64,000 nucleotides of DNA, taken from Cadophora sp. MPI-SDFR-AT-0126. Taxonomy: Eukaryota > Ascomycota > Leotiomycetes > Helotiales > Ploettnerulaceae. The notes under the pieces were generated by a model. It had not been told where the DNA came from. It worked only from the letters and a program-made list of their open reading frames with translations, and did not search any database. Each line of letters begins with the position of its first letter. The stretch's first letter is position 1. Location: assembly GCA_020747065.1 (NCBI GenBank), contig JAGMVK010000005.1:1178001-1242000 (forward strand). The letters are read 5' to 3'. This document shows, piece after piece, positions 48,645-60,270 of this stretch. Both the position numbers and the translations under genes were made by a program.

Positions 48645-50734
48645 TAGACCTTGCTTCTAATTTCAGATATTTATGCCTTCAGATGTGTGAGATGCAGCCA
48701 CAGCCGAAAAGCAGTCTGACCGGAGGCTTGAAGGGTGACAGTTGAGAAAAAAATATGCTAACAGACGTACTAACAGAATCTGGATGGATGGCAATGTGAT
48801 GTTGATGTTGCTGCTGGTAGGGGTAGTCCGGCAGAAAGTATAGTTCTCGAGCGTTCATCGCTCCTCATGTCTTCTCCCCTGGATAACCTGTAACTGCCAG
48901 TAATATGCAGATATTGCCTTGTTGCTAGGGATTTCCTGGCAGCCTTCTATTCCGCCTGCGCCGCCTGTAGAGCTCGTAGACGATTACCTGCCAGATGGTG
49001 TAGGCACAAATAAGCAATGTATGTTGTTGCCCTTGAGATAGAAGTAGTAGTGATTCTTGTGATGGTGTTGGAGGGAAAAGGTACAAGAGTGATATCCATG
49101 TCTCTCTCACGTTGCAGGCAAAGAGAAGAGAGTAAGCGATGATGCGGTTGGCTGGTTGGTTGGGAGACAGACGGGGCCTTGGGACGGGTTCCTGGATGGA
49201 CGCGACAGGGGCCGCTCGGATCTCTGGTGATTTTACCCCTGCATGAACTTCCTGCATTACAACCACCAAACCCTTCCTCATCCATATCACCCATGAAACT
49301 GACCGTCACCAAGCAAGTCGAAAAGGGGATTTTGTATCCGGATCTTCATCAAAGGACGCCGGGAAGGCCTGGTAGGGCATTTAGTGGCTCCGGATCGTCA
49401 CAGGTATTACCATCCGAACAATGACGAATGAGAGACCGTGCTTTCCTTCTAGAGAGTACTCTACGGACATTTACTTTACGTCGTTGGGGGACCCCTTTTT
49501 TAGATCCCAATTAAAAGCATGCATATACCTCCCAGGAGAGATATACCAATTCTTACGGAACATCCAGAGTCTAGGATCCCTAGTTTAGGAAGTCGGCCAT
49601 ATCATTCAGAATCTCCGTCCTGAACAGCCTCTTATTGGCTATCCAGATAGTACTTAGAGATGACTTCATCTGGGGTCATCGCTTGTAATACCACTTGCCG
49701 ATTTGAACGGTAAAACGATTTCGAACTCTGTGGCATTCTGCTCTTCCTGCCGCCTCCTGTCTTATTTCATTCATTGTGAATTCCGAACTTGGTTATAATT
49801 TGATTTGTTTTCAAAGCTCGTGGCAAGAATACGCGATCAGGTTTGAAGGCCATTGTACTACAGTTCTACCTGAAGTAATACGAAGTCCCCGCACATTACA
49901 AGTCAATTCCAAAGCCCGAGTTTGAGTCAACCGAGGTATTGAAGTCAAATTGTGGAATTGATCAGCAACAATATCTTCGCAAGTGTATATGTGAAAGCAA
50001 GAGAGTGAGCTCTCAGAATCTGGTTCGATGTCTTCGGTAAATGCCCAGGCTTCTCCTCCTGCCTGCACAGTCTTCTGATAGCCAGTATCTAAACCACAAA
50101 TCTTCACAACCTATTGGAGCACGAACGAAATTACATTTACTACAGTCTGAGCCCTCTTTCATATCTTGGGAAAAGCCCATCTATCGTCAGTACCATAACT
50201 GTACTACTACCATGACTTAGGTAAGTCTGGAGAGCAGGCTGCGACGGTTTTCTTCTGAGTGGAAGAGAAGGAAGGCTTGCAAGATGGCTGGCTGCAACGA
50301 AAGATGTGTAAAGATTGAAAAAGGAGATAGAATGGTTGATTGCTCACGACGGATGGCTTGAAGGTGCTTGGTACATGAAGAGGGCGAGGGGCTGAGAAGG
50401 GGAGATGGGCAACATTGGTACGGACAAGAGAGGGTAATTCTTCAATATCGACAACGGATCCAATGTAACATCGCCACTGAGTGTTGCTTTTGTGTATTTA
50501 ATCTCATGATCCGGTTTCAATTCGATCCCGAGCAATTGCGAACTCGCTAGTGTTATCGAGCCCATGTTCCCATCCATCCATTGTCCCCACACACTTCACA
50601 TCTGTAGCACACGTACTTGGAGGTTGCAAGATTTCATAGATATCTGCGGCAGTTCATATTTTGACTACGACAAATGAATATCCCATATCCATGCGCCCAT
50701 CCCATCCGTGAAAAGCCCAGCGTACAGCAAGTAT
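48645..50734. other. Intergenic region
   Basis: SHE3-gene leader and the 3-prime flank of the ribosomal S15 gene. Frames of 98-121 codons (48925-49312, 49811-50107) have no domain and low-complexity composition. No RNA gene or repeat recognised. Confidence 0.5.
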
Positions 50735-51443
50735 TTACTTGAGAGGAATGAAACGGGAAGAGTGGGTGGCACCAATACCGGGTCTTCCGTGCTTGACTGG
50801 GTGGCTATGAGAAGGTCAGCTTTATTTTCCATGTAAATTGAAACAAGATCCCAAAGAGTGTGAACGTACTAAGAGATCGAGAATTCTCCCAAGTAGTGTC
50901 CGACCATCTCAGGCTTGATTTCGACCTGGTTGAACTCCTTTCCTGAGTAGATACCGATAACGCTGCCAATCATCTCTGGGACAACGATCATGTTTCGGAG
51001 GTGAGTCTTGACAAGATCTGGCTTCTCGTTTGGCTTGGCCTCCTGCTTCGCCTTGCGGAGCTTCTTGATCAAACCCATGGGCTTGCGCTTGAGACCACGG
51101 TTGAACCGACGGCGGGCGCGGGCGTGGACGACATCACGGAGTTGGTCGGAGGAAAGGTCCAGGAGTCTATAGGTGAAGAATCGAGGGTTAGCTTATTTGC
51201 TCCCCTTTGTAATTCTCAAGACTTGGGTATATAGGTATATGTATGGGAGGCGTACTGATCGAGGTCGATTCCACGGTAGGAGAACTTTCTGAACGCTCTC
51301 TTCTTCTTGATCTCGGCGGCCTCAACGGCATCCTGTTTGAGAAGACGTCAGCATTGTTTCTTGAATGCAATTAGGCGCACGGAGTGTGCGCAAGTGGCAG
51401 ATTGAGGGGAAGTTCTGTTGATACTCACGTATTCGTCAGCCAT
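50735..51443 (-). CDS. RPS15: 40S ribosomal protein S15 (uS19)
   Basis: Four exons (51443-51429, 51332-51256, 51166-50870, 50804-50735) encode 152 residues, full length for eukaryotic uS19. The first exon is only 15 bases (MADEY). Hallmarks are [20 protein letters not shown], the basic [62 protein letters not shown] in sequence order, and the C-terminal [18 protein letters not shown]. The protein sits in the head of the small subunit near the decoding site. Introns clustered at the 5-prime end are usual for fungal ribosomal protein genes. It lies 650 bases downstream of, and in the same direction as, the P2 gene. Confidence 0.97.
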
Positions 51444-52095
51444 GATTGCGGTGGGTGTGAGTGTCGGCTTTCGGTGATGTCGAAAGTCGAAGGTTGCTGG
51501 CGATCGTGGGATGAAGTTCTGAGGCGTGGAGTGGATTTTGCGATTCGTTAGCGTCGAGAGATTCGCTTACTCACTAGCGCCACAATTCTGAAGAGTAGGG
51601 CAAGAAGCCCCAAAGTCTTGGCACGTGAGAACAAGGCTGAACAGCCTCGGATTTATGTTAAAAAATGCTGGCATTTGGGAATCAAAGATTGGCTGTAGTT
51701 TTGAATTGTTTTCCGATGCTTATTTTCTGCATTCATGGATTTGGTATTGGAACAAGGATTGGAAATGGATCTCTTGAGGTCTGAAGTATTCCCTCTCTCT
51801 CTCGAGTCAACGAGAGTGCTCGAAGTAATCTTAGCTCCTTCGTCCTCTCTTCACTGAGGGCATTCCAAGTTCACACATGTCATTCAATTGCACCGAGTTT
51901 TGGAAGAAGCACGTCTTTATTGCATTAATGTAACCTGCATCCTTGACATCTCATCATAGAAGGCCGTCAATCCGACCCAATTCCCATGACATGCAAATTC
52001 CTTGCAAAGCGCGCACAACTCCTCCCAGAAGCCCTGACTTTTTGTCGTGAAGTATCGAGAGCATGGTGTCATCCGTGAAGAAAGAATTTGTTCGT
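51444..52095. other. Ribosomal gene spacer
   Basis: Promoter of the S15 gene and 3-prime flank of the P2 gene. No coding frame or repeat; a short (CT)n run lies near 51790-51800. Confidence 0.6.
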
Positions 52096-52539
52096 TTAGT
52101 CGAAGAGACCGAAACCCATATCCTCGTCGGACTCCTCCTTCTCTGCATGATGTATTAGTACCCAACTCGTGAACCTGCCAGGTGTATAACGTACCCTCTT
52201 CCTTCTCCTCGGCCTTCTCCTCAGCGGCAGCACCACCTGAAGCGGCGGCACCTCCAGCAGCTGGGGCAGCACCACCAGCTCCTCCAGATGGAACGGAAGC
52301 CAACTTGCTGGATCCCTCAGTGATCAACTGTATACCCATTAGCCTCCTTCGCACATATCCCCAGTTATAGATTCCTGTACCTCTTGAATATCCTTGCCCT
52401 TGAGCTCAGAGATGAGGGTGGAGAGACGCTCATCATCAGCCTCAATTCCAACGGACTCGAGAACGGCCTTGACGTCGGAGGCGGAGGGAGATGTGTTACC
52501 ACCGATGGTGAGGAGAAGGTATGCTGCGAGGTGCTTCAT
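52096..52539 (-). CDS. 60S acidic ribosomal protein P2
   Basis: Exons 52539-52381, 52327-52195 and 52142-52096 encode 112 residues. [15 protein letters not shown] and the [31 protein letters not shown] helix set define P2 rather than P1; the Ala/Gly-rich hinge ([18 protein letters not shown]) leads to the acidic invariant tail [14 protein letters not shown]1/P2 dimers form the flexible stalk that recruits elongation factors to the large subunit. The last exon supplies only the tail. Start chosen at ATG 52539, matching the P2 family; an upstream in-frame extension is unconserved. Confidence 0.97.
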
Positions 52540-53742
52540 TTTGCTTGCTGAAGAAATCGTCAATACATGGCGTAGTTTTCACATCTTTGCGCGCAAACCT
52601 ACATTTGATTGTTTGTTTTGGAGAACAAGAGTATCAATCGATTTAACCGCTATTTGAGGCGGAGACTGAGACGTGGTGTTCGAAGTGTTATCGTTGATTG
52701 AACCTCAAGAAAGTTCGGAAAATTGAGGTTGGCTGGCGTGTGGGAGGCTAGAACGCTAAGCGATTTCTTAGCGCGAGAACGTCCTGCGGCCGCCTTCTTG
52801 AATTGACATTTTCAACTCGCATGCTCACTTGTTATGAAATTTAGAGCATTCGGCAATGAGTTGAAGGTGACTCCTACGGAGTCACTGCAATACTTGATCC
52901 ATCTCGATCTCGACTAGTATCATGTTCTCGTGATGGAAATTCCACGAGCTGAGACTGAGTCGCTGACCGAATTATCGACTTCCAGGACGAGAGTGATACC
53001 ATGCCGAGGCAGCACAGAAATTATCGTCCAGCATCGATCGACGAAAGAAAAGATTGTGATTTCTACAGGAAGACGTTTGATCCATTCTTGATATGTTACC
53101 GAGAATACAAACAGACCTCGGTTAAATCCTGGATTCGGGGTTTCTTGTTGGAGCTAATTACTCCCTGTCTACCTCAGTATCTACCCAATATGTTTTAGGC
53201 AACACAACTCCAGGCGTCCGCTACAGAAGTGACAATTCCCGTCCTGTAAATCTCTCGTATGTGATATCTTAAAAGTCCTGGTACGACTCCCGAACGCCAG
53301 AAACAAATTCGCCAGTCCAACACCAGTTTGTAAAACAGAAACATACAGTAGTTTTGATGTTCTGTATTTGGTAGCCCAGCAATGCGTTTTTGTCTTGTAG
53401 CGAGTCACTTGAAAACATAAAGTCGGCGATTTTACTTGAGAGATCAGTAGAACGATCATAATTAGACTCCAAAATTTGTGCAGACTTTGGCGGAAAAGTT
53501 GCTATTGGTTTTCGCAACAATATTTAGACTTTCTTATCCTTTACAGTTCCTACTGTTACTTAGCTAGTCTATGAAATATGCAACTCGCCGTTAGCTATCA
53601 TTCCTCAGTACCATTAGCTACCAAAAGTACCCACTCCATACAAAAAGTCTGCTTCCGCTCTCGCTTCGGCACGCACAAAGAATCTCAAATTTCCATGTCC
53701 TCGATGAAACGAAATAAGACGTTTCCTGACATCCAATCAAAA
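52540..53742. other. Intergenic region
   Basis: P2 promoter and unassigned sequence. Frames of 65-92 codons (53001-53520) have no domain. Nothing else supported. Confidence 0.5.
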
Positions 53743-53826
53743 GGGCGAATGGTTTAGTGGTATAATATTCCCTTAGCATCAAATGAACATCGTTCATCCA
53801 GCATGGGAATGGTCCAGGGTTCGAGT
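53743..53826 (+). pseudogene. Intron-containing tRNA-like sequence lacking its 3-prime end
   Basis: GGGCGAA (acceptor 5-prime strand), a D arm GGTTTAGTGGTATAAT (A box) and an anticodon stem TTCCC/GGGAA are present. The loop reads TTAGCA, about 25 inserted bases, then T, so the apparent anticodon is AGC (Ala) with an intron at the canonical 37/38 position; the insert holds a perfect 6-bp hairpin (ATGAAC-ATC-GTTCAT). The B box CAGGGTTCGAGT follows, but at 53827 the T-stem 3-prime strand and acceptor 3-prime strand (expected CCCTG then TTCGCCC) are replaced by unrelated AAGTTCTTC. The body resembles tRNA-Gly while the anticodon arm resembles tRNA-Ala. Likely a broken tRNA gene. Confidence 0.65.
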
Positions 53827-54185
53827 AAGTTCTTCTGAAGCTGAAGTTGAGAATTCCAGTCACTAATATGAAACAGTTCCCTGTTCGTCCATTAAAAAAC
53901 AAATCCTTTTTTTGGATTTTTTTGGCAGCCGGGAAATGCTGATATTTTTTTTTTTTTTTTTGGAACGTGATCCAGTCCGTTTGCTCAGTCGGAGCAATAG
54001 GCTTCGGCTATCGACTGTTCTACTCATCCACTTAACTCCATGACGACAAACACCTCTTTTGTCTCATTGTTCACATTCCAGCCATGACCATGTTCACATA
54101 GCAGTTTCAATAATTGATCATTTGCTTCGGCCCGTCCCAAAACTCCTAAACGTAACTGGGTATTTTAACAACAACAAATGAAACT
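53827..54185. other. Spacer with poly-T runs
   Basis: Contains T-rich runs at about 53907-53932 and a 17-base T run at 53945-53961, possible polymerase III terminators for the tRNA-like locus or simple repeats. No gene seen. Confidence 0.5.
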
Positions 54186-54688
54186 CTACCATCCTCCAGG
54201 TCCTCCGGGGCCACCTCCACCTCCGTGATGCCCTCCTTCATGGTGACCACCAAATCCTCCCCCTCCTCCACCATAATGCCCTCCAGGACCACCAGGGCCT
54301 CCACCAAATCCTCCCCCTCCCCTTCCATGGTGTCCTCCAAAACCCCCACTACTACCACCATGTTGCGGGCCTCCGTGCTGTCCTCCAAATCCACCGAAAC
54401 CTCCGAATCCGCCGCCTTGTTGCTGTTGATGATGATGTCCGCCTCCAAATCCTCCATGCTGCCCTGGTTGGTGGCCACCACCCATACCCATCATTCCACC
54501 ACCGCCGTAAGTTTGCTGTTGTGGTGGTCCTCCCTGATTCTCATTAGAAGACTGTTTTGAATTAAAATGATATCGGAAGAAGGGAAGGGTCTTACATATC
54601 CGCCTTGCTGATGTTGATTATTGCCGCCGTTCAACTTCTTCTTGATTTGTTCTTCCGCCTTATGTATGACCTTCTCCATGAGACCCAT
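54186..54688 (-). CDS. Gly/His/Gln-rich low-complexity protein
   Basis: Exons 54688-54596 and 54551-54186 encode 152 residues. The first exon gives an amphipathic start MGLMEKVIHKAEEQIKKKLNGG; the remainder is almost entirely Gly with His, Gln, Phe, Pro and Ser (repeated GGFGG, GGHHG, GGPGG). There is no signal peptide. Similar short N-helix plus Gly-rich proteins occur in many filamentous fungi and are usually called glycine-rich or hypothetical; phase-separating or membrane-binding behaviour is possible but not shown. The repeat makes long open frames on the opposite strand and in other frames, which are ignored. The intron (GTAAGA to ACAG) keeps phase 0. Confidence 0.75.
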
Positions 54689-56500
54689 TTTGAACGTCGT
54701 TGTTTGTAGATATCAGGTATAGAGAATATACAGTGTAGAGAGACGTTTTGAACTAATATGATAGGAACAAAAACAAAGCAGAAAACTGCCAGCCCTACCT
54801 TATGTACCCCATCTCAAGCCCAAACTCTCAACAATTGAAATGATGACGGCCCCACAGAACAGGTCACTCTGTAAGCACCTGCATACGCAACTTGACTTGC
54901 AAACACGCGTACCTTTGTGGCTTGCCATCGCGATGTCATTGGCGATGTCATGGATGATGGATGCCGGCACATTTCGCTTTTTGACGGGCCCCACTCGAAG
55001 CTTTCAAGCATTGCATTGACCATGCTGTGGCAGGAGTACTTGTGGCTGTGTGGGAATGGGAGAATGACAGAGATTGAATGAAGCAAACTTAGATGGTCAG
55101 AAATAGTAGCATCGTCAACCCCGAGACTTCGCACCGGGAGTCTTTGTGGAGGATGTCGAAGGCTTTGGAAGTGTTTAGTGAAGTTCTGGAAAAGTTTGAA
55201 GTTGGCGGCTTCACTCGTAGAGTCTTGGCATTCCATGGATCAGACTCGCATCTCGTGTCTCAACCTCTTTCAAATCCATCAGCTTTCTCGATGGACAACA
55301 CAGAAGACAGTCAATCTCCAGATGCCGATATATCACGCATACAAATCGCCGAAACAAAGACTTCACTCCAGGAGTTTAGACTCCAGCGTCAGTCGCGTAG
55401 TACCCGTGAAGCAGAAGATCCTCAGCTCACAATGTATGCATCCCGGCTGGACGACGATAAGAGGTTTCCTGCTTATCGATCTCCTTGCGGGTGATTGCAG
55501 AAACTTTGATAAGGCTGATCCTCCTTCGGAACTGCCTGAACAAGGTTGAGAAAGTATCATTGGCTTGGATGCATCAAAGAAACTTTATTTTGGCGCCGAG
55601 ACTTCAACATGATACCCGGACGCCTCAGACAGTCCAGATGGCAATTGGATGGGACGCGGGATACCTGTCAATTCGAGGAGCTCGCAAGACCCAGAGTGCC
55701 AAGTATCATGCGAGAGACAAGGCTGCGAATTCGGCATCGAGACCTTCCTCGAACGCAATCGCAAGTCTTATCTCCGAAAGAATGCTGTAGTAGGTACTGT
55801 ACTGCATTGCATCTCTGGATACTGGGTTTCCAGATCCATTCCCAAGGGACGAATCTGGGGGCGCATGGAGCCCGCTAACCCGCTTGCTAGTCTCATTCCC
55901 CCGCACGAGGCTGAAGCTGAACCCTTTCGAAAACCGGTCTTGAACTGGGCTGCCGAAGTGGTGGACTTCCTCGGCTGTGGGGCTCTGAGCAGTTCTTCTC
56001 TCGAACGTAAGCAGACATGCCGATGACTTTCAGCGGTTTTGTTTCGCCATTCCGCCGAACCCGCATTGTTTGCATGGCAGTTGCATCGAAACCACTTCGC
56101 CAAAGCAGGAGTAGTAGTAGTAATACAGCTAGCATGGTGTACGGCCTAGGCAGAGAAGGGAAAGCAAGTGCGCCTGCGGGAACCCCTCATTCCCCTCATC
56201 CGTGTTACCATACCATACCAGATCAGCAGCTACGAGGGTACTCCTTTCCTCAAACGAGGACTATGCTGGTGAAGGTATAAAGGAACTCCAAAGTTCTTCC
56301 ATCAGGACCTCTCCTCTCTCTCCTATTCTACCTCACTTTCAAGTTACGTGATCTAGTGATCTGACCTCGAAGTCTGACCAACGTTGCACTGACACCTATA
56401 TCGACTACTGGAACTTCTGTCCAGAGCTTCAAATCAATTCCAAGTTATTCTCTACTCACTTAATTCACGTACTACTCTTTGACAAATCAACTCAATCAAT
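54689..56500. other. Unassigned 1.8 kb with several medium open frames
   Basis: Both strands carry frames of 100-140 codons (55093-55494 plus, 54814-55236 minus, 55649-56026 plus, 55768-56103 minus), none with a recognised domain. A minus frame ending at 54800 (ASIIHDIANDIAMAS, then LFCGAVIISIVESLGLR) reads like protein but has no convincing start. Possibly one or two unrecognised or decayed genes. Confidence 0.4.
56276..56282 (+). promoter_or_regulatory. TATA-like box
   Basis: TATAAAG 219 bases before the ATG at 56501, followed by a CT-rich stretch (about 56307-56335), a common arrangement at fungal transcription start regions. Likely promoter of the HSL-type hydrolase. Confidence 0.5.
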
Positions 56501-57566
56501 ATGGCTGAACCATCCACTGAAGGCTATGCCCAAGGTTGGCTCGAGGTACCTTCCTTCCTGTTCTCATGATACCAGCAAGAATCTAACCCTCCTCCCCAGT
56601 ATGAAAAAGTGCTTGGCATGCGACCCCTCCTCGGTGGAACTCCACAAGATATTATCGACCAATTCAACGGCCTCGGCGCAAGTCTCGCAGCACAAGCACC
56701 TCCCCCAGATGCCTCCATCATAACCGAAGACACGACGGCCGACGGCGTCCCAGTCCGTATCTACACTCCTCCTGGAGCTACTGGCAAAAAGTTGCCTGTC
56801 GCTGTCTACTACCATGGCGGTGGTTGGCTTGTGGGTAGTCTGGACTCGGAGGATGCTTGGTGCAGAGTAATTTCGAAAAACACGCCTTGCATTCTCGTTT
56901 CCGTAGACTACCGTCTCAGCCAGACTGATAAGTGGCCTGCTCAACTCGACGACAGTGTCACGGCTTTCAAATGGGTATTTTCACTTTCCTAATACACTCA
57001 ATCAGTCAGCTAAGACCAAACAGGCACGAAACAATGCCAGCAAATACGGCGGAGACGGCAGCAAGCTCTTCACAATCGGTGCCTCAGCAGGAGGGGGCCT
57101 CGCTCTCTCCGTCGCAAACGAGCTCATCAAAGCCGGTCAAGGCTCCCAGGTTTCCGGCATCGTTGCCATGGTCCCCGTGACCGCACACCCAGACTCCATC
57201 CCCTCCTCCTACTCCTCAATCTACAAAGCCTACACTGAGAACGCCTCCGGGGTCCCAGTAATCGACGCTGGCAGCATGAAGACATTCTTCGACGCCGCGG
57301 GCGTGAAACCTACAGACGAGAAAGCCTTTGTCACGCTCAGCAAGAACTTGAAGGATTTCCCAAAGACGTATATTAGTACCTGTGGGAAGGATCCGTTGAG
57401 GGATGATGGCAAGGTCATTGAGGAGATGTTGAAGAAGGAGGGGGTTGAAACGAAGAGTGATTTCTACGATGGAGTACCGCATTACTTTTGGTTGTTCCCG
57501 GGCGTGGAGAGGGGTGAGGAGTTTTTGATGAATGTTTGTAAGGGTGCCAAGTGGGTTACTTCTTAG
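56501..57566 (+). CDS. HSL-family alpha/beta hydrolase (intact)
   Basis: Exons 56501-56545, 56600-56974 and 57024-57566 encode 320 residues. The oxyanion motif YYHGGGWLVGS is intact, followed by VSVDYRLSQTDKWPA, nucleophile elbow GASAGGG, acid in STCGKDPLRDDG and the catalytic His in VPHYFW. No signal peptide, so probably cytosolic; members cleave short-chain esters or lactones in catabolism or secondary metabolism. It belongs to the same broad family as the stop-interrupted gene at 34977 but the two are only distantly similar. It is convergent with the secreted protein gene at 57907, 340 bases away. Confidence 0.92.
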
Positions 57567-57906
57567 TGAGCGGGTCAGGATTCTTTGGCGTGCTATTTAT
57601 TTCGTTTCGACGAATCATAGTTGAATGGCAAAACGACGCTTTCATATACCTCATACTCCCAACAGAATCGATATCACGATGCGGTTCAGGTCTTGTTGTA
57701 TTCACGCATTTTTCTATTCAGTGTCTGTATTGACTGCGATCTCTCTCCCACATCACTGTGAAAAAAAAAGCCGGAGCCTTGAATTTCAGTCAGTGGTCCC
57801 ATCATCCCAAGTCAAAGATCAACGCATTCAATATCATCTCCACCATTTCCATCTGCCAATCAACCTGCCGAGATCCAGTTCAGGGATAGAGAAATGATGC
57901 AAATCT
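57567..57906. other. Convergent 3-prime UTR gap
   Basis: No gene; presumed overlapping 3-prime regions of the hydrolase and secreted-protein genes, with a short A run near 57762. Confidence 0.6.
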
Positions 57907-58826
57907 CTAGCACGGACCACCACGAACAATAACCGAGTACCCATCCGTATCGTCCTCCTGACCGCCAACATATCCAACATTTCGGTACTGCGGACAGTGA
58001 TTGATGATATCCTCGGCGTAGCTACCCATGTATGAACATGCTCTCCAGAGGGGGCTGTTGTTCTACAAACAGCCAACATCGTCAGCTTTCCGCCTTTACA
58101 GAATACGGGTGTAGGGTGTGAATGGGAGTTTCTTGGGAGGTTAAGGAGCGGATGAGAATGTTATATACCCAGTTGCAAACGAAAATCGACGCACTACTCG
58201 CACAAGCCAATTTTCTGCACGACCGAGCAGCGAAACGGCAAAGATCGGGTTGCACGCCGCGCAGGAAATTGATGTTCTGCCAGACGCCGCCTTCGGGTGC
58301 CATTACCCACTGGACTTGAGGGTTTGGGAGGCAGAATACGCTGCTCTGTTTTTAGAAGTTGTTAGTACAGTATACTTTACAGGTGGTTTGATCAGTGTAA
58401 AGGAAGGGGTTTCGTGAACTCACCTTTCCGCGCTTCTCGACTTCACTCTCGATCTTTCCTTGAACACGATCATTCTCAGCTTTGAGCGCCAGTGCGGCGC
58501 CTAGACTGGGGCTTTCGGGGAGCTTGAAGGAGGGGTGGGAGGAGGCGTATTGGGCGTAGACTTGTTGGATTGTGCCGTGGCCTTGGAAGGTGGTGCCGTC
58601 GATGGCGAGGTTGAACCTTGGAGTTGGGAGATGTGTCAGTATAAGAACGTAGTTTGGGCTGGGTGGATGATTGATTGGGGGGTTAAGGAGGGGCCAGGGA
58701 AGCTTACTCCATGGGCTCGGTGGAGAATGGAAGGCCATTGTATGGACCGCCGAGGCGGGATGTTGTGGTGCTGAAAGCCTCGAGGGTGAGGTAAGCCAGC
58801 AAGAGGAGGGTTGTGAGAAGATTCAT
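57907..58826 (-). CDS. Small secreted cysteine-containing protein A
   Basis: Exons 58826-58708, 58616-58424, 58345-58169 and 58062-57907 encode 214 residues. Residues 1-20 (MNLLTTLLLLAYLTLEAFST) are a signal peptide. The mature chain has FNLAIDGTTFQGHGTIQQVY, several cysteines (VFCLPN, PDLCRF, RSCRKLACASSA, FVCN, RACSYM, NHCPQ) and a C-terminal block MGSYAEDIINHC then VGGQEDDTDGYSVIVRGGPC. The last block is shared with the gene at 60271. I read it as a fungal secreted family of unknown function; an effector or wall role is inference. A TATTTAAA box lies 140 bases upstream of the ATG. Confidence 0.8.
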
Positions 58827-58965
58827 GGTGAGATTGTTGTTTGGTGTTTGGTGTTTGTTTTTGGTGTAGCACTTGGTGGTAGAATGACTGGAGTAGTTGA
58901 GTTTGGATGATGACTTATGGAAGACGGAAGAGTTCTGACGTGAGGTGGGTGTGGGAAATGAGGAG

Positions 58966-58973
58966 TTTAAATA
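58966..58973 (-). promoter_or_regulatory. TATA-like box
   Basis: TATTTAAA on the minus strand, about 140 bases upstream of the secreted protein ATG at 58826. Confidence 0.4.
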
Positions 58974-59022
58974 AAAGAAGGGAAATCAGAACTGAAGAGC
59001 AGTCACGCATGGACCTATGAGG

Positions 59023-59250
59023 TCACAGCAAGCTTTCCCGAAGCAGTGAATGCCTGGTAGAAATCTCAATGAGGCAGGCATTTCCCGATTCAGAAATGAA
59101 GTCGCTTAGCCGACAAACAGACACCTTCTCGTCTCTAAGCACCCGTCCGTAGAAATCTCGTTGAAGTTGAGACCGTGGGGTGGACTGGAGCCCGATGGTA
59201 AGAAGACGGATGGTCATGAACGAGACGGCGATGAAAGTGATGAGCTTCAT
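59023..59250 (-). CDS. Possible 75-residue secreted peptide
   Basis: ATG 59250 opens MKLITFIAVSFMTIRLLTIGLQS, a plausible signal peptide or anchor, followed by a short polar chain with two cysteines and no domain. It sits between two secreted-protein genes on the same strand and may be a real small gene, or a remnant of a third family member. No intron is apparent. Weak call. Confidence 0.3.
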   Translation of the reverse strand: MKLITFIAVSFMTIRLLTIGLQSTPRSQLQRDFYGRVLRDEKVSVCRLSDFISESGNACLIEISTRHSLLRESLL

Positions 59251-60270
59251 TCTTAAGGCAAAGCATTGACATCATGAAGAACTTTTTTCTTGCTGTGAGT
59301 AAGTTGCTCTGGAAAGTTGTTGATGTTGAAGTCTAGTGAATTAATCTGAACTTGGAAGTAATGTGGCATTCATAGACCAAGGAGGGGTGAATACTAGTAA
59401 AGACGACTTCTTAGCTTCTGGTGGCGTTCAGCAGCTATTGTCTTGTCGACGTGAGATGGGATCACTTCCCCTTGCCGAATCTGTTGCCACTGTTCTCAGC
59501 AGTTGAGGAATGATTCAATGGTAATGAGATTACTCTAGGCGTTATTAGAGAGTTTTGTTAATTTGCTGTCAGAAGAAAAAAGTGCTGAACCTCCAAGCTC
59601 AGATCATTTACAAATTCAATCTCGCTTAATTTACCAATGTCAACAACACTTCAGAATTCCAACCCACTAAACTTGCAATACTTCATTGGCCATGAGAGCG
59701 CTCGTTCACACTCATTTGAAAAGTATCCCAGTGAATTCTAAATGCACTCCAATGTTATTTAAATCTTAATATGCTGCTCAAGTTGAGTGCCAGCCAATAC
59801 TTATCCCTGGCCAAATGCAGTCGTTCAAAAATACTTTTCCCCTTCCGATCTAAAATTTCACCTGCATCTCACGACTGACAAATTTCCTCCCACACAATCA
59901 CGTTACATCCATACGTATGAAGTTACTGGCCTCCAGGCCGACCGATTCTGGGGATTTTGACTGTCACTAATGTAGAGGTTGATGGTGTCTCAGATGTACG
60001 AAGCGAGCTAGTTGCAACCCGGAATTTGAGATCGCGGTCGGTCGGTCGCTCTGTAAAGGGAATATTGAATAGAAGCATTCTCTTCGTTCTCTGCCTTGAG
60101 GATGAAAGGAAATGGGAGGAAGGAAGGGGTGGGTCATACATCTAACATGAATTCAAAATGTTGAAAAAGTAATTAATTCAATGCAAATACCATTCAACTG
60201 TCCTTATCAGACGCTGTAGCGGCAAATTTATCAAAGTAGATCGGACCTCCATTCGCAGAATTATGGCCTC
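59251..60270. other. Intergenic region
   Basis: Spacer between the secreted-protein genes; frames of 62-72 codons near 59923-60145 show no domain. A GGTCGGTCGGTC-type direct repeat occurs near 60037. Confidence 0.5.

Noticed and set aside
54225..54560. 111-codon plus-strand frame rich in Ser/Thr
   Set aside because: Complement of the Gly/His-rich repeat protein; an artefact of low-complexity sequence.
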